Shown here: positions 47,101 to 57,271 of the stretch, piece by piece
How the letters are laid out: every line of letters starts with the position of its first letter
Numbering within the stretch: the first letter of the stretch is position 1
NCBI RefSeq assembly: GCF_900112935.1
Contig: NZ_FONM01000002.1
Location: 349,194 to 413,193 of the forward strand
Origin: Trichococcus pasteurii
GTDB taxonomy: Bacteria; Bacillota; Bacilli; Lactobacillales; Aerococcaceae
Reading direction: 5' to 3'
Length of the DNA: 64,000 nt
Notes under the pieces: model-generated
Told to the model about the DNA's origin: nothing
What the model saw: the letters and a program-made list of their open reading frames with translations, nothing else
Databases searched by the model: none
Made by a program: the position numbers and the translations under genes

Positions 47101-47526
47101 TTATTCGAATAATTGTTTGTATTCTGAATAACCTTCCGCGTCCAATCGATCGTACGGAACAAAGCGCAGGGCTGCCGAATTGATGCAATAGCGCAAGCCG
47201 CCCAACTCTGCAGGGCCGTCCTCAAAAACATGCCCCAGATGGGAATCGGCTTGAGCGCTGCGGACTTCTGTGCGTTTGCGCATCAACTTGCGGTCTTCCA
47301 GCTCTTTCAGAGTGGAAATCGGTTTTGCAAAAGAAGGCCACCCGCAGCCTGCATCGTACTTGTCGGCAGAACTGAATAAAGGCTCACCGCTCACGATATC
47401 CACATAGATGCCCTTCTCGTAAAAATCATCATATTCGCCGGAAAAAGGCCTCTCCGTAGCTTCGTTCTGTGTCACTTCATATTGTAAAGGCGTCAAACGC
47501 TTCAATTGTTCCTCTTTGTTGTCCAT
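47101..47526 (-). CDS. msrB: Peptide methionine-R-sulfoxide reductase
   Basis: Repairs oxidised methionine (R form). The SelR/MsrB fold shows [32 protein letters not shown] and [11 protein letters not shown] with the catalytic Cys. The zinc CxxC pairs of some MsrB are absent, as in other Gram-positive forms. I prefer the ATG at 47524-47526. The ATG nine codons upstream nearly coincides with the transcription start expected from the -10 at 47560-47565. The ribosome site (AAAGGGG, 12 nt away) is not ideal. Confidence 0.94.
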   Translation of the reverse strand: MDNKEEQLKRLTPLQYEVTQNEATERPFSGEYDDFYEKGIYVDIVSGEPLFSSADKYDAGCGWPSFAKPISTLKELEDRKLMRKRTEVRSAQADSHLGHVFEDGPAELGGLRYCINSAALRFVPYDRLDAEGYSEYKQLFE

Positions 47527-47559
47527 CTCGAGATCAGACCCCTTTCTTTTCATTGCTCC

Positions 47560-47565
47560 AGTATA
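47560..47565 (-). promoter_or_regulatory. Possible msrB promoter -10
   Basis: TATACT on the minus strand, right after the T tract of the preceding terminator. The -35 is poor. It would place the transcription start near 47553. Confidence 0.35.
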
Positions 47566-47575
47566 TCAAAAAATA

Positions 47576-47610
47576 CAAAAAAGCAGAACAAAAAAGTCTT
47601 GTTCTGCTTC
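47576..47610 (-). terminator. Terminator of the DUF937 gene
   Basis: AAGCAGAACAA and TTGTTCTGCTT pair perfectly over 11 bp around a 7-nt loop and are followed by T on the minus strand. Confidence 0.93.
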
Positions 47611-47633
47611 GACCATGTGTCCTCAGGAGTGGA

Positions 47634-48239
47634 TCAGAATAGATTCCCCAAAATGCTCCCCAGAATGCCGCCCAATCCGCCTGTTGCCGATGGCGTCGCC
47701 GTTCCGGACTGCTTAGGGAAAAGATCGGTGATGTCGAAATTGTTTGTGGCTGTTTCTTCAGCTTGTTTGGAGAAGATGTCGGTCTGTTTGGCAACACCGT
47801 CGGCATCCAGCCCATCAGCATCTTTTTTGTCAGCCAGCATGCCCAGGATCATTGGCGCCATGGAAGCCAAGACCTTGGCAACCTCAGATTTGCTGATGCC
47901 TGTTTGGGCAGCGATCTGATCCACGACCTTATCCTTGTCCCCGAAGGCATGATCCAATATTTTATCCCCATCATCCGTATCGACTTTTTTGACCACGTCT
48001 TCGATCGAGGACACGTCTTTCGTCTGACCTTTATGTTTTTCCAACGCATCCGATAAGGAATCTTTCCCTGCTTTTGACTCTGCGTTTTTGCTTAATGCCC
48101 TTAGGATCAATGGAATTGCAACGACAGCCAATTTAGGCAAAATGCTTGCATCAACGCCCGTTTTGCTGCCCAAGGCCTGGATCGAACTTTCTTTGTTCAG
48201 TTCTCCCATCATTTCGGAAATGTCATTGATTTGCACCAT
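47634..48239 (-). CDS. DUF937 family protein
   Basis: A 201-residue soluble protein of DUF937/YidB type: helical repeats with LPKLAVVAIPLILRALSKNA and ASMAPMILGMLADKK, then a Gly-rich end (GGLGGILGSILGNLF), which is characteristic. The function is not established. The ATG at 48237-48239 has AGGAG 8 nt upstream; the GTG at 48248 is inside that site. It stands alone between mutL and msrB. Confidence 0.85.
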   Translation of the reverse strand: MVQINDISEMMGELNKESSIQALGSKTGVDASILPKLAVVAIPLILRALSKNAESKAGKDSLSDALEKHKGQTKDVSSIEDVVKKVDTDDGDKILDHAFGDKDKVVDQIAAQTGISKSEVAKVLASMAPMILGMLADKKDADGLDADGVAKQTDIFSKQAEETATNNFDITDLFPKQSGTATPSATGGLGGILGSILGNLF

Positions 48240-48313
48240 TTTTTCCACTCCTATCTGTTATTTAACTAACCTGATTTTACAATAAATAAGCAGAAATAAG
48301 AAATGATAAGCTT

Positions 48314-50344
48314 TCAGTGCGGGTCCTGGATCCGCTTGAACATCTTCTCCATATCCTGGTTGGAGAACTGGATCAGCACCGGTCTGCCGTGCGGGCAATT
48401 GTAGGGGTTGTCCGTTTCGGCAAGATCGGCCAATAATTGGCGCGCTTCTTTGTCGCTGAGGAAATGATTCGCCTTGATCGAGCGTTTGCAGCTCATCATG
48501 ATGGCCGTCGCTTCCCGAAGCTTTTTGATGGAGATATCGCCTTCAGCCAAAAACATTTCCACCAGTTCCTTCAGAATTTCTTCCTCTTCACCCGGCGTGA
48601 ACCAGGCGGGATGCTTTTCGACAATGAAACTGTTTTGGCCGAACGGTTCCAGGAACAGGCCCATCGATTCCAGTACCTCTCGGTTTTCCTGGATCAACTG
48701 GAATTCATTCGCAGGATAATCCAGCATGATCGGTATCAACAAACCTTGGAGATCGGTGGAAACCTTGCCGATTTCTTCACGATAATATTCATATTTGATG
48801 CGTTCCTGGGCAGCGTGCTGATCGATGATGTAGAGTCCATTTTCGTTTTGCGCGAACAGGTAAGTCCCGTGCATCTGGCCGAAAAAGTGCAAATCCGGGA
48901 AAGGCCGCTTGCTCGCTGGTCCCTTCTCTGTTTCCGCTTCGACTTTCTGGACTGTCTTCATGATCGGCTCTTCATGGGCATCCGGATTTTTGGGTTCCCC
49001 GGATAGGTAAGGCGCGCTTGGCTCATTGTGGTCCTGTTTTGGCTGGTCACTGAAAGGAACAACGTAAACTTCTTGATCTTCACTTGGAAGGGATAGGTCT
49101 TCACGAGGTTCGGTCCCTGCGGAATCTTTAAAGGGCTCTATGTGTTCGTCGTTTTCATCATGAACCGGCCCGTTGTCCCAAGATGTTTCCAAAGAGCGGA
49201 AATCCATATTTTCGCTTGTTGCCGGCAGCTTCGTTTCCGTTTCTTGCAGAAGCTCTCGGTCGACTGACCGGAAAGAGACGCTCAATTGCTCGGTCCGGAC
49301 CGGTTCAGCTGGACTCGGGCGTTTGAATTTCAGATTTTCGATGCCGCTCGGGATGCGTTCTTCGGTCCTCAAAACAGCAGCGACCGCACTCTGGATCAAT
49401 TCCCCGAGCTCTTTTTCTTTGCTGATCCTGACTTCTTTTTTCGAAGGGTGGACATTCACATCCAAAAGCAGGGAGTCCGCCTCGATCACGATGACGGCGA
49501 GCGGATACCTTCCGACCATCAGCTTGGATCCGTAGCCGTCGATGATTGCTTTGTTCAAGGCGTAATTTTTTATGAAGCGTCCGTTCAGTATCAAGGTGAT
49601 GTAGTTGCGGCTTGCCCGTGTCGTGTCAGGCAAACTGATATAACCCTTCACTTTGAAGTCCAAATTTTCGTTCTCGATCAGTTTCATCTTCTTGGCAGTC
49701 AAGGTGCCGTAGACGCCCGCGATGGTCTGACGCAGATCGCCATTGCCTGCTGTGTGCAGAAGTTGGTTCCCTTCGTGGAGCAAACGGAAAGCGATCTCCG
49801 GATGGCTCAAGGCAATCCGGTTCATGATGTCTGTGATGTTCGACAATTCGGTCTGCAGGGAACGGATGTATTTCAGACGGGCTGGCGTGTTGTAGAAAAG
49901 GTCTTCAACGATGATCGTAGTCCCTTTACGGGATTTGTTCGGCTTTTCCTCCCCAATGACGCCGCCCTTTATGGACAAGTAGGTGCCGCTTTGATCAGCG
50001 ACAGCCGTTTCGATCGAAACTTTGGCGACAGAAGCGATACTGGGCAAAGCCTCACCCCGAAACCCCAGCGAGTGGATGCGGAAAAGATCATCCTGCGTAT
50101 AGATTTTGCTGGTCGCGTGCCGCGTAAAGGCAAGTTTCACCTCATCCGCCGCTATGCCGTCGCCGTTGTCGGTGACCTGCACTTTCTTTAATCCAGCCTC
50201 TTCAATATAGACGTCAATCTGCGTACTGTTCGCATCGATTGCGTTCTCAACCAATTCCTTAACGACTGATGCCGGACGTTCGATCACTTCTCCGGCAGCA
50301 ATCTGGTTCGTCAATATTTGGGAAAGTTCCCTGATTTTGGCCAT
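48314..50344 (-). CDS. mutL: DNA mismatch repair endonuclease MutL
   Basis: Couples mismatch recognition by MutS to strand nicking. The GHKL ATPase domain shows ELVENAIDA, DNGDGI and GFRGEALPSIA. An acidic, poorly conserved linker (about residues 335-480) follows, then the C-terminal endonuclease domain with DQHAAQERIKYE, SCKRSIKANH and CPHGRPVLIQF. 676 residues. The ATG at 50342-50344 has AGGTG 6 nt upstream; it begins 5 nt after mutS ends. Confidence 0.96.
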   Translation of the reverse strand: MAKIRELSQILTNQIAAGEVIERPASVVKELVENAIDANSTQIDVYIEEAGLKKVQVTDNGDGIAADEVKLAFTRHATSKIYTQDDLFRIHSLGFRGEALPSIASVAKVSIETAVADQSGTYLSIKGGVIGEEKPNKSRKGTTIIVEDLFYNTPARLKYIRSLQTELSNITDIMNRIALSHPEIAFRLLHEGNQLLHTAGNGDLRQTIAGVYGTLTAKKMKLIENENLDFKVKGYISLPDTTRASRNYITLILNGRFIKNYALNKAIIDGYGSKLMVGRYPLAVIVIEADSLLLDVNVHPSKKEVRISKEKELGELIQSAVAAVLRTEERIPSGIENLKFKRPSPAEPVRTEQLSVSFRSVDRELLQETETKLPATSENMDFRSLETSWDNGPVHDENDEHIEPFKDSAGTEPREDLSLPSEDQEVYVVPFSDQPKQDHNEPSAPYLSGEPKNPDAHEEPIMKTVQKVEAETEKGPASKRPFPDLHFFGQMHGTYLFAQNENGLYIIDQHAAQERIKYEYYREEIGKVSTDLQGLLIPIMLDYPANEFQLIQENREVLESMGLFLEPFGQNSFIVEKHPAWFTPGEEEEILKELVEMFLAEGDISIKKLREATAIMMSCKRSIKANHFLSDKEARQLLADLAETDNPYNCPHGRPVLIQFSNQDMEKMFKRIQDPH

Positions 50345-50349
50345 CGTTC

Positions 50350-52944
50350 TCACCTACTTTTTTGCGATTTCAGCAACTTTTTCCAACCGTCTATCATCAG
50401 CATGGCTTGCATCGGTGTGCAATCCTCCAGCGCCAGGTCCGACAACTCGTCCAGGATGTGCTTCTCGTTCGGCTGCATCGCGTTTTCCTGGAAAAGTGCC
50501 AACTGTTCGACTGTGTCATCCGGAACAGGTATGCCCGTTCCCGCATGCAGCACATGCTGCTCATTCAATGAATTGAGGATGACCTGCGCCTCGGCTATCA
50601 GTTCATGCGGCATTCCGGCCAATTTGGCCACATGCAGGCCATAGCTTTTGTCTGCTGGTCCTTGCATCAGTTTATGCAGGAACACCAATTCTCCGTCTTT
50701 TTCGATTGCCCCTACATGGACGTTTTTTGTCCCCGCCAAATCGGCTTCGAGTTGCGTCAATTCATGGTAATGCGTCGAAAACAGCGTCTTGCCTTTGATG
50801 GTGCGATCGATGTAACGCAGGATCGCTTCGGCCAAGGCCATGCCGTCATACGTTGCCGTACCCCTACCGATTTCGTCGAATAAGATCAGACTCTTATCGG
50901 TGGCGAATCGCAGCGCTTGGTTCGTTTCGACCATTTCGACCATGAACGTGCTCTGTCCGGAATAGAGGTCATCCGCTGCGCCTATCCGGGTAAAGATTTG
51001 GTCAAAGATAGGCAAATGGGCTTTTTCCGCCGGCACAAAACAACCCATCTGGGCCAGGATGACAATCAGCGCAACCTGACGCATGTAGGTGCTCTTGCCC
51101 GACATATTCGGCCCGGTAATAAGCAGAATATGGTTGTCCTCATTCATGGAAATACTGTTGGGCACAAATTTATCTTTTCCGATGACACGTTCCACGACCG
51201 GATGCCGTCCATCTTTGATGGACAGATTCCGGTCGCTGTTGCTCAATTCCGGCTTGGAGAAATGATAGGCTTCGCTGACGTGGGCGAACGACTGCAGGAC
51301 ATCGATCTCCGCCACCAGTTTGGCCAGCGCCTGCAATTGTCGGCTGTATCCTTTTATCTCTTCGCGCAAGGCGACGAACAGTTCATGCTCCAATTCGACA
51401 GACTTTTCCTCCGCCTCCAAAATAAGCGTCTCTTTCTCCTTCAACGCAGGCGTGACGAAACGTTCCGCATTGGCAAGCGTCTGTTTGCGCTCGTACGTGC
51501 CTTCAGGCAGCGCGGCAAGGTTCGCCTTCGTCACTTCTATGTAATAGCCAAAAATGCGGTTGTAGCCGATTTTCAGCGTTTTGATGCCGGTTTTTTCTCT
51601 TTCCTCTTTTTGCAGCATCGCTATCCACAGTTTTCCGTTGTTCATCGCATCACGGTAGCGATCCAATTGCTCGTCGTAACCGTCGCGGATAATGTTGCCT
51701 TCCGTGATCTGGATCGGCGGATTATCCGTGATCGCCCGCTCGATCAGCTCGATGACTTCGGGGTAGGCTTCCAATTTGTCAATGACAGCCTGCCAAACAT
51801 CCGGTTCGTCGATTGCAGCGATGGCTTGGACCAATCCCGGAATCTGCTGCAAAGATGTTTTAAGCTGGATCAGGTCGCGGCCGTTGACGTTGCCGAGCGA
51901 TACTCTGGCGACCAAACGTTCCAGGTCATACACCGATGTCAAGGAATCATTGATGTCCATCCGCTCAAAGTAGTGATTGACCAACGACTCCACTTTCCGT
52001 TGCCTTTCGAGTATGTCGCTCAGATTGATCAGCGGTTTTTCAAGCCATTGTTTCAGCATCCGCCCGCCCATAGCTGTCTTGGTTTCATCCAGCGTCCACA
52101 ACAGGCTGCCTTTCTTCTGCTGCGTCCGGATCGATACGGCCAACTCAAGGTTTCGCCGCGCATAAGTGTCCATCTTCAGGAAAGCGTCCGTTTGATAGGC
52201 GACGGCTTTCTGAAGATGGGACAGGCTGCGCTTTTGGGTATCCGAAAGATAGCTCAGCAACAGGACAAGCACATCCTTTTCAGACTGTTGCGGCAACTCC
52301 GCAACCAGATCCTGGAAGTCCGTTTCCGGAATCAACTTTGCTTGAATGGAAACCAGGATGCCAAAGTGTTTTTCCAACTTTTCCGTCAGGCCTTCAGCCG
52401 TTTTTTCGTCCAGGACGATTTCTTTGAACGGCAACGTCTGGAGCTCGTTGAATACGGCATCCTCGTTGGTCAGCAGGGTGACTTTCAGTTCCCCCGTTCC
52501 GATATCGGCATATCCCAGCGCATAGCCGCCCGCTTCGTTCCGGACGACACTGGCCAAGTAATTGTTTGTCTTGCTCTCGCTTCCGTTCTCATTCAAAAAC
52601 GTACCGGGTGTAATGACCCGCACGACTTCCCGGCGCACCATGCCTTTTGTCAGCTTGGCGTCTTCCATCTGTTCGCAAACGGCAACCTTGTGCCCCATTT
52701 CCACGAGTCTCTGGATGTATTCCGCTGCAGCATGAAAAGGGACCCCGCACATCGGAATCGGTTCATCGGCATTTTTGTTGCGGCTCGTCAGCGTAATTTC
52801 CAGTAATTTTGCAGCCTTCATGGCATCATCATGGAACAATTCGTAGAAATCGCCCAAGCGGTAGAACAAAAACGCATCCGGATACTGCTCTTTTATGGAT
52901 AAGTATTGCTCCATCATGGGTGTGTTTTTAGTCTTTTGTGGCAT
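50350..52944 (-). CDS. mutS: DNA mismatch repair protein MutS
   Basis: Recognises mismatches. The N-terminal mismatch-binding domain includes FYRLGDFYELF with the conserved Phe-x-Glu region; the ATPase domain has GPNMSGKSTYMRQ (Walker A) and LILFDEIGRGTATYDGMALA. 864 residues is standard. AGAGGTG lies 6 nt before the ATG. It follows ricA by 33 nt; the ymdB-ricA-mutS-mutL order is as in Bacillus without the spore genes. Confidence 0.97.
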   Translation of the reverse strand: MPQKTKNTPMMEQYLSIKEQYPDAFLFYRLGDFYELFHDDAMKAAKLLEITLTSRNKNADEPIPMCGVPFHAAAEYIQRLVEMGHKVAVCEQMEDAKLTKGMVRREVVRVITPGTFLNENGSESKTNNYLASVVRNEAGGYALGYADIGTGELKVTLLTNEDAVFNELQTLPFKEIVLDEKTAEGLTEKLEKHFGILVSIQAKLIPETDFQDLVAELPQQSEKDVLVLLLSYLSDTQKRSLSHLQKAVAYQTDAFLKMDTYARRNLELAVSIRTQQKKGSLLWTLDETKTAMGGRMLKQWLEKPLINLSDILERQRKVESLVNHYFERMDINDSLTSVYDLERLVARVSLGNVNGRDLIQLKTSLQQIPGLVQAIAAIDEPDVWQAVIDKLEAYPEVIELIERAITDNPPIQITEGNIIRDGYDEQLDRYRDAMNNGKLWIAMLQKEEREKTGIKTLKIGYNRIFGYYIEVTKANLAALPEGTYERKQTLANAERFVTPALKEKETLILEAEEKSVELEHELFVALREEIKGYSRQLQALAKLVAEIDVLQSFAHVSEAYHFSKPELSNSDRNLSIKDGRHPVVERVIGKDKFVPNSISMNEDNHILLITGPNMSGKSTYMRQVALIVILAQMGCFVPAEKAHLPIFDQIFTRIGAADDLYSGQSTFMVEMVETNQALRFATDKSLILFDEIGRGTATYDGMALAEAILRYIDRTIKGKTLFSTHYHELTQLEADLAGTKNVHVGAIEKDGELVFLHKLMQGPADKSYGLHVAKLAGMPHELIAEAQVILNSLNEQHVLHAGTGIPVPDDTVEQLALFQENAMQPNEKHILDELSDLALEDCTPMQAMLMIDGWKKLLKSQKSR

Positions 52945-52977
52945 TCTTTCACCTCTATCAATATATCTCTTCAGTCC

Positions 52978-53352
52978 TCACGGTTCATCTTTTTCGATGG
53001 CGTCATCAACGCCGCGTTGGATGATGCCGATGACATTCTCCAACAGTTCATTGGCATCCCATAAAGCTTCCCGGTATTGCTGAACCGCTATGCTGTCCTT
53101 CAATTGCTTATTCAGCTCCGCTAATTCAGCAGCTGTTTTTCCCGCCGCTGCCGGCTTAGCATAGTGTTCAAAAGCCGCGGCTTCTTTTTGTTTGCTTTTG
53201 ATGGCTTCGACCAATTGTTCCAGCGCCCGGTTCTCTTTTATGCTTTCTTCGGCCTCTTGGTAACGGACGATCACTTCATTTTTTTTCAGTATTTCGATCA
53301 GTCGATGCAATTCTGCTTCTGCCGGGCCTTCGATAGGCAGTTCTTGGGTCAA
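52978..53352 (-). CDS. ricA: RicA (YmcA)-like regulator of RNA processing
   Basis: A 124-residue helical protein of the YlbF/YmcA family: repeated Glu/Gln-rich amphipathic helices and a C-terminal QYREALWDANELLENVI segment. In Bacillus RicA forms a complex with RicF and RicT that stimulates RNase Y processing; the neighbour rny supports this role. TTG start overlapping the ymdB stop (TTGA), with GGAGG 9 nt upstream. Confidence 0.85.
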   Translation of the reverse strand: MTQELPIEGPAEAELHRLIEILKKNEVIVRYQEAEESIKENRALEQLVEAIKSKQKEAAAFEHYAKPAAAGKTAAELAELNKQLKDSIAVQQYREALWDANELLENVIGIIQRGVDDAIEKDEP

Positions 53353-54155
53353 TAGAATTCCCCTCCAAATGGGCGATCTTCATTGATCACGATGTTCTCG
53401 ATTTTTACGCATTTGCCGGTCTGGTCATTGATTTCCATATAGCAGCCGGAGAGCAATTTCCTGCCTTTTTCGGGCACTTCATGGCGAATCGGCAATTGCG
53501 TCAGAAATTTCTGGATGATGATTTCTTTTTCGACGCCTAAAATGCTGTCATAAGCCCCAGTCATTCCGGCGTCCGTCAGATAGCCTGTCCCACCAGGCAA
53601 GATACGGGCATCATTTGTCTGCACATGCGTATGCGTACCGACCACCGCAGACACGCGCCCGTCCAAATACCAACCCATTGCTTGTTTTTCGCTGGTCGTT
53701 TCAGCGTGAAAATCGACAAAGATGCAATTCGTTTCTTTGCGAACCTGCTCCAGGATTTCATCCGCTTTGCGGAAAGGGTCATCCAGACTGTTCATGAAGA
53801 CGCGTCCGTGCAGATTCACCACAGCCAATTTCAGTTGGTTCACTTTTATGATCGTCCAGCCGATGCCGGGCGTCCCTTCCGGAAAATTAGCCGGACGGAT
53901 CATCTTGTTGGCCGTTCCGATGAATTCGAATATGTCACGGTTATCCCAAGTGTGGTTCCCCATGGTGATGACATCGACACCTGTCTGCAAAAATTCTTTG
54001 TAAATTTTTTCCGTTATGCCTCTGCCGCCTGCTGCGTTCTCCCCGTTTACGATGGTCACTTGCGGACGGTAATGTTTCTTCAGTTGCGGGAGTGTATCCT
54101 GCAGCATCTGTCTGCCGATTGAACCTACGACATCCCCAATAAATAATACTTTCAT
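53349..54155 (-). CDS. ymdB: YmdB family metallophosphoesterase
   Basis: Binuclear metal phosphodiesterase; Bacillus YmdB hydrolyses cyclic nucleotides and affects RNase Y-dependent RNA levels. Metal-binding motifs FIGDVVGSIGR, VNGENAAGG, GNHTWDNRD, DFHAETTSEK and GTHTHVQT are all intact. 268 residues. It lies between rny and ricA. Confidence 0.95.
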   Translation of the reverse strand: MKVLFIGDVVGSIGRQMLQDTLPQLKKHYRPQVTIVNGENAAGGRGITEKIYKEFLQTGVDVITMGNHTWDNRDIFEFIGTANKMIRPANFPEGTPGIGWTIIKVNQLKLAVVNLHGRVFMNSLDDPFRKADEILEQVRKETNCIFVDFHAETTSEKQAMGWYLDGRVSAVVGTHTHVQTNDARILPGGTGYLTDAGMTGAYDSILGVEKEIIIQKFLTQLPIRHEVPEKGRKLLSGCYMEINDQTGKCVKIENIVINEDRPFGGEFY

Positions 54156-54187
54156 CTTCAGCCTCTTCTCTAAACTCTAGTCTTTTT

Positions 54188-54216
54188 ATAGTAACATATT
54201 TTGTCTGTTTCGATAA
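54188..54216 (-). promoter_or_regulatory. Candidate ymdB promoter
   Basis: TTATCG (54211-54216), 17-nt spacer, TACTAT (54188-54193) on the minus strand after the rny terminator. The -35 is weak. Confidence 0.35.
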
Positions 54217-54257
54217 GCCGTTGCACCCTTGCCCAGCAAACCGGAGATCCATGAAAA

Positions 54258-54290
54258 GCAAAAAACGGGACAAAAAGCTGTCCCGTTTGG
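54258..54290 (-). terminator. rny terminator
   Basis: AAACGGGAC and GTCCCGTTT form a 9-bp stem with an 8-nt loop followed by T on the minus strand, directly after the rny stop. Confidence 0.93.
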
Positions 54291-54297
54291 TTTTTCA

Positions 54298-55857
54298 TTA
54301 TTTGGCATATTCAATTACTCTTGTTTCGCGTATAACCGTAACCTTGATGTGTCCCGGATAATCTAGTTCTTCTTCGATTTTCTTTCTAATCTCACGAGCT
54401 ACACGTATAGCTTGAGAATCGTCAAGTTGGTCTGGCTTGACCATCACGCGGATCTCTCTACCTGCCTGGATAGCAAAACTGCTTGCCACACCTTCGAAAC
54501 TGTTTGCAATTCCTTCCAGTTTCTCCAAACGGCGAATGTAGTTTTCAAGAGATTCGCTTCTTGCGCCCGGACGAGCAGCAGATAATGCGTCAGCAGATGC
54601 GACCAATACTGATATGATTGAGTTTGCTTCAACATCGCCATGATGTGAGGCAATTGCATTGATGACAACCGGATTTTCTTTGTATTTCTGAGCGATTTCT
54701 GCGCCGATTTCAACGTGTGAACCCTCTATTTCATGATCGAGAGCTTTTCCGATGTCATGCAATAAACCTGCACGTTTGGCCAGATTGATGTCTTCGCCTA
54801 GTTCTCCAGCCATTACACCGCAAAGTTTTGCGACTTCGATGCTGTGATTCAGGACATTTTGTCCATAACTAGTGCGGAAATGCAGACGACCCAAAATTTT
54901 AATCAGATCAGGATGCAAAGAATGGATGCCAACTTCAAAAGTTGCTTGTTCGCCGATTTCTCTTATGCGTTCATCCATATCCTTACGGGCTTTCTCAACT
55001 GCTTCCTCAATTCTCGCAGGATGGATACGTCCATCTTGAATTAATTTCTCCAAAGCCATTTTCGCAATTTCTCTTCGGATAGGGTCAAATCCGCTTAATA
55101 CGACCGCTTCGGGCGTATCATCGATGATCAGGTCAATACCTGTCAAGGTCTCCAAAGTCCGAATGTTTCTTCCTTCGCGGCCAATGATCCGGCCCTTCAT
55201 GTCATCGTTAGGCAATGTAACAACTGAAACCGTTGCTTCCGAAACCAAATCGGCTGCACTTCTTTGAATCGCCTGCAGGATAATGTTTTTCGCATTACGA
55301 TCTGCTTCATCTTTCGCTTTTTGGTCGGATTCTCTGATCATGACCGCAATTTCGTGCGACAATTGATTTTCCGTTTCATCCATGATGATGTGTCTTGCTT
55401 CTTCACGGGACAAGGTAGCGATTCTTTCCAGTTCATGTTGTTGCTCTTCCACCAATGCTTGAATGCGATTTTCCTCAGAAACTAAAGCGTTTTGTCTTTT
55501 GACAAGATTATCCTCTTTTGACTCGATAGATTGCTCACGCTTAGATAGGCTGGCATCTTTTCTATCCAAATTTTCTTCTCTTTGGATCAATCGATTTTCT
55601 TGTTTTTGAACCTCACCGCGTCTTTCACGCAATTCATCTTCTATTTCAGAGCGGTATTTGTGGTTCTCATCCTTCGCCTCTAACATAGCTTCTTTTTTCG
55701 TTGTTTCTGCTTCTTTACGAGCATCTTCAAGAATTTGGGAAGCGGTATTTTTGGCACCAGCTATTTCTTTTTCGTGATTCGATTTTCGATATAAATATCC
55801 GACAACGACACCAACAATTAAAGCTATGATAGCGAAGGCTAAAGTCCATATATCCAT
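54298..55857 (-). CDS. rny: Ribonuclease Y
   Basis: Membrane-bound endoribonuclease that initiates mRNA decay. N-terminal membrane helix (residues about 4-24), long coiled coil (about 30-200), KH domain (about 210-270, [15 protein letters not shown]) and HD domain (about 335-430, HSIEVAKL and [13 protein letters not shown]). 519 residues matches the family. The ATG at 55855-55857 has GGAGGTG 7 nt upstream; the long N-terminal extension is rejected. It has its own strong promoter. Confidence 0.97.
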   Translation of the reverse strand: MDIWTLAFAIIALIVGVVVGYLYRKSNHEKEIAGAKNTASQILEDARKEAETTKKEAMLEAKDENHKYRSEIEDELRERRGEVQKQENRLIQREENLDRKDASLSKREQSIESKEDNLVKRQNALVSEENRIQALVEEQQHELERIATLSREEARHIIMDETENQLSHEIAVMIRESDQKAKDEADRNAKNIILQAIQRSAADLVSEATVSVVTLPNDDMKGRIIGREGRNIRTLETLTGIDLIIDDTPEAVVLSGFDPIRREIAKMALEKLIQDGRIHPARIEEAVEKARKDMDERIREIGEQATFEVGIHSLHPDLIKILGRLHFRTSYGQNVLNHSIEVAKLCGVMAGELGEDINLAKRAGLLHDIGKALDHEIEGSHVEIGAEIAQKYKENPVVINAIASHHGDVEANSIISVLVASADALSAARPGARSESLENYIRRLEKLEGIANSFEGVASSFAIQAGREIRVMVKPDQLDDSQAIRVAREIRKKIEEELDYPGHIKVTVIRETRVIEYAK

Positions 55858-55920
55858 AGTTTCACCTCCGTATCTATTTAATTTTGTTGTCAAAAAAAAT
55901 GAATAAAAATTAGTTTTACA

Positions 55921-55945
55921 ATGTGCAGAATGAAGCGATGCACAT
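55921..55945 (-). other. 5'-terminal hairpin of the rny mRNA
   Basis: ATGTGCA and TGCACAT pair perfectly (7 bp) around an 11-nt loop. With the -10 at 55952-55957 the transcription start falls at about 55945, so the stem would begin at or within two bases of the 5' end. Confidence 0.6.
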
Positions 55946-55951
55946 AAATTC

Positions 55952-55980
55952 ATTCTAAACGTAGAATACTGACATGTCAA
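55952..55980 (-). promoter_or_regulatory. rny promoter
   Basis: Perfect TTGACA (55975-55980), 17-nt spacer, TAGAAT (55952-55957) on the minus strand, the best promoter match in this region. Confidence 0.87.
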
Positions 55981-56045
55981 CGATAAAACGGTAACATAAC
56001 CAAAATACATGTTTTTCTGTTCCGATGTTGCCCTTTTTCCGGCTG

Positions 56046-56086
56046 AAAAAAAGAAAGAGGCCCGGATTTTGGTCCCGGCCTCTTTG
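56046..56086 (-). terminator. recA terminator
   Basis: AAAGAGGCCGGGA pairs with TCCGGGCCTCTTT (one bulge) around a short loop, and is followed by T-rich sequence on the minus strand right after the recA stop. Confidence 0.92.
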
Positions 56087-56097
56087 GAAAACATTTT

Positions 56098-57168
56098 TTA
56101 CTCGTCCAACAGATCAATCGATTCGATCAGTTCATCTTTTTCTTCTGCAATTGTCTCTACAGCTTTTTTATCACCTATGCCGTATTCATCCCGGACAAGT
56201 TTCTCGATTTCAGCTCGCATTTCTGGATGCTCAAGCAGGAATTTTTTGGCATTTTCGCGGCCCTGGCCGATGCGTTCCCCTTTGTAGGCATACCAAGCGC
56301 CACTCTTGTTGACGATATCTTTCTCTGAAGCCATATCGATGATTTCGCCGACTTGGGAAATGCCTTCCCCATACATGATGTCCACTTCAGCTGTCCTGAA
56401 TGGCGGCGCAACTTTATTTTTGACTACCTTGATTTTTGTGCGGTTACCCATGATTTCCGTTCCGCTCTTGATCTGTTCCGCTCTTCTGACTTCCAGACGG
56501 ATAGTAGCGTAAAATTTAAGCGCTCTTCCTCCTGGCGTCGTTTCCGGATTGCCGAACATGATGCCGATCTTCTCCCGGACCTGATTGATGAAGATGGCGA
56601 TCGTTTTTGTTTTATTGATCGATCCGGACAGTTTCCGTAAAGCTTGGGACATCAAACGCGCTTGCAAACCCATATGGGAGTCTCCCATTTCGCCTTCAAT
56701 TTCAGCACGCGGAACCAATGCGGCAACCGAGTCGATGACAACGATATCGACAGCGCCCGATGAGACCAAAGCATCAGCGATTTCCAGCCCTTGCTCGCCT
56801 GTGTCCGGTTGGGAAAGCAGCAATTCATCGATATCCACACCCAAAGCTGCAGCGTATTTCGGATCCAAAGCATGCTCAGCATCGATAAACGCAGCAACTC
56901 CACCCTTTTTTTGTACTTCTGCAATTGCATGGAGCGCAACGGTTGTCTTACCTGAGGATTCAGGACCGTACACTTCGATGATGCGGCCTCTCGGATAACC
57001 GCCTACACCCAACGCAACATCCAGCGCCAATGAACCACTTGGTACGGTGGATATCTTAGTGTCCACTTTTTCGCCAAGCTTCATGACGGAACCTTTACCG
57101 AAGTTTCTTTCTATCTTTTTCAGAGCCTCATCCAAGGCTTTTTGTCTATTTTCATTTAAATTAGCCAT
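56098..57168 (-). CDS. recA: Recombinase RecA
   Basis: Strand-exchange ATPase and SOS co-protease. Walker [39 protein letters not shown] and the DNA-binding loop region [20 protein letters not shown] are all present; acidic tail. 356 residues. GGAGG lies 9 nt before the ATG. A LexA box lies just upstream. It follows cinA with a 103-nt gap, as in streptococci and lactobacilli. Confidence 0.98.
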   Translation of the reverse strand: MANLNENRQKALDEALKKIERNFGKGSVMKLGEKVDTKISTVPSGSLALDVALGVGGYPRGRIIEVYGPESSGKTTVALHAIAEVQKKGGVAAFIDAEHALDPKYAAALGVDIDELLLSQPDTGEQGLEIADALVSSGAVDIVVIDSVAALVPRAEIEGEMGDSHMGLQARLMSQALRKLSGSINKTKTIAIFINQVREKIGIMFGNPETTPGGRALKFYATIRLEVRRAEQIKSGTEIMGNRTKIKVVKNKVAPPFRTAEVDIMYGEGISQVGEIIDMASEKDIVNKSGAWYAYKGERIGQGRENAKKFLLEHPEMRAEIEKLVRDEYGIGDKKAVETIAEEKDELIESIDLLDE

Positions 57169-57217
57169 CTATTGTTTCCTCCAAGCTTTCATTTACATGC
57201 ATTAACACCACAACGTA

Positions 57218-57246
57218 ATACTATCCTTTTCCGGGCAAAAAAGCAA
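57218..57246 (-). promoter_or_regulatory. recA promoter
   Basis: TTGCTT (57241-57246), 17-nt spacer, TAGTAT (57218-57223) on the minus strand. The -35 is weak (3 of 6). Confidence 0.5.
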
Positions 57247-57254
57247 GAATAAAG

Positions 57255-57268
57255 TGAACAGATGTTCG
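57255..57268 (-). promoter_or_regulatory. LexA (SOS) box upstream of recA
   Basis: Minus-strand CGAACATCTGTTCA, a 13-of-14 match to the Gram-positive CGAAC-N4-GTTCG box. It lies about 10 bp upstream of the recA -35 and 4 nt before the cinA stop codon region, so SOS control of recA is expected. Confidence 0.87.
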
Positions 57269-57271
57269 TTT

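Noticed and set aside
50917..52806. Long open frames on the strand opposite mutS (629 codons), and similar ones opposite dnaE (41074-42459) and pbp1A
   Set aside because: They mirror conserved genes, have no ribosome sites or family features, and arise from the codon structure of the opposite strand.
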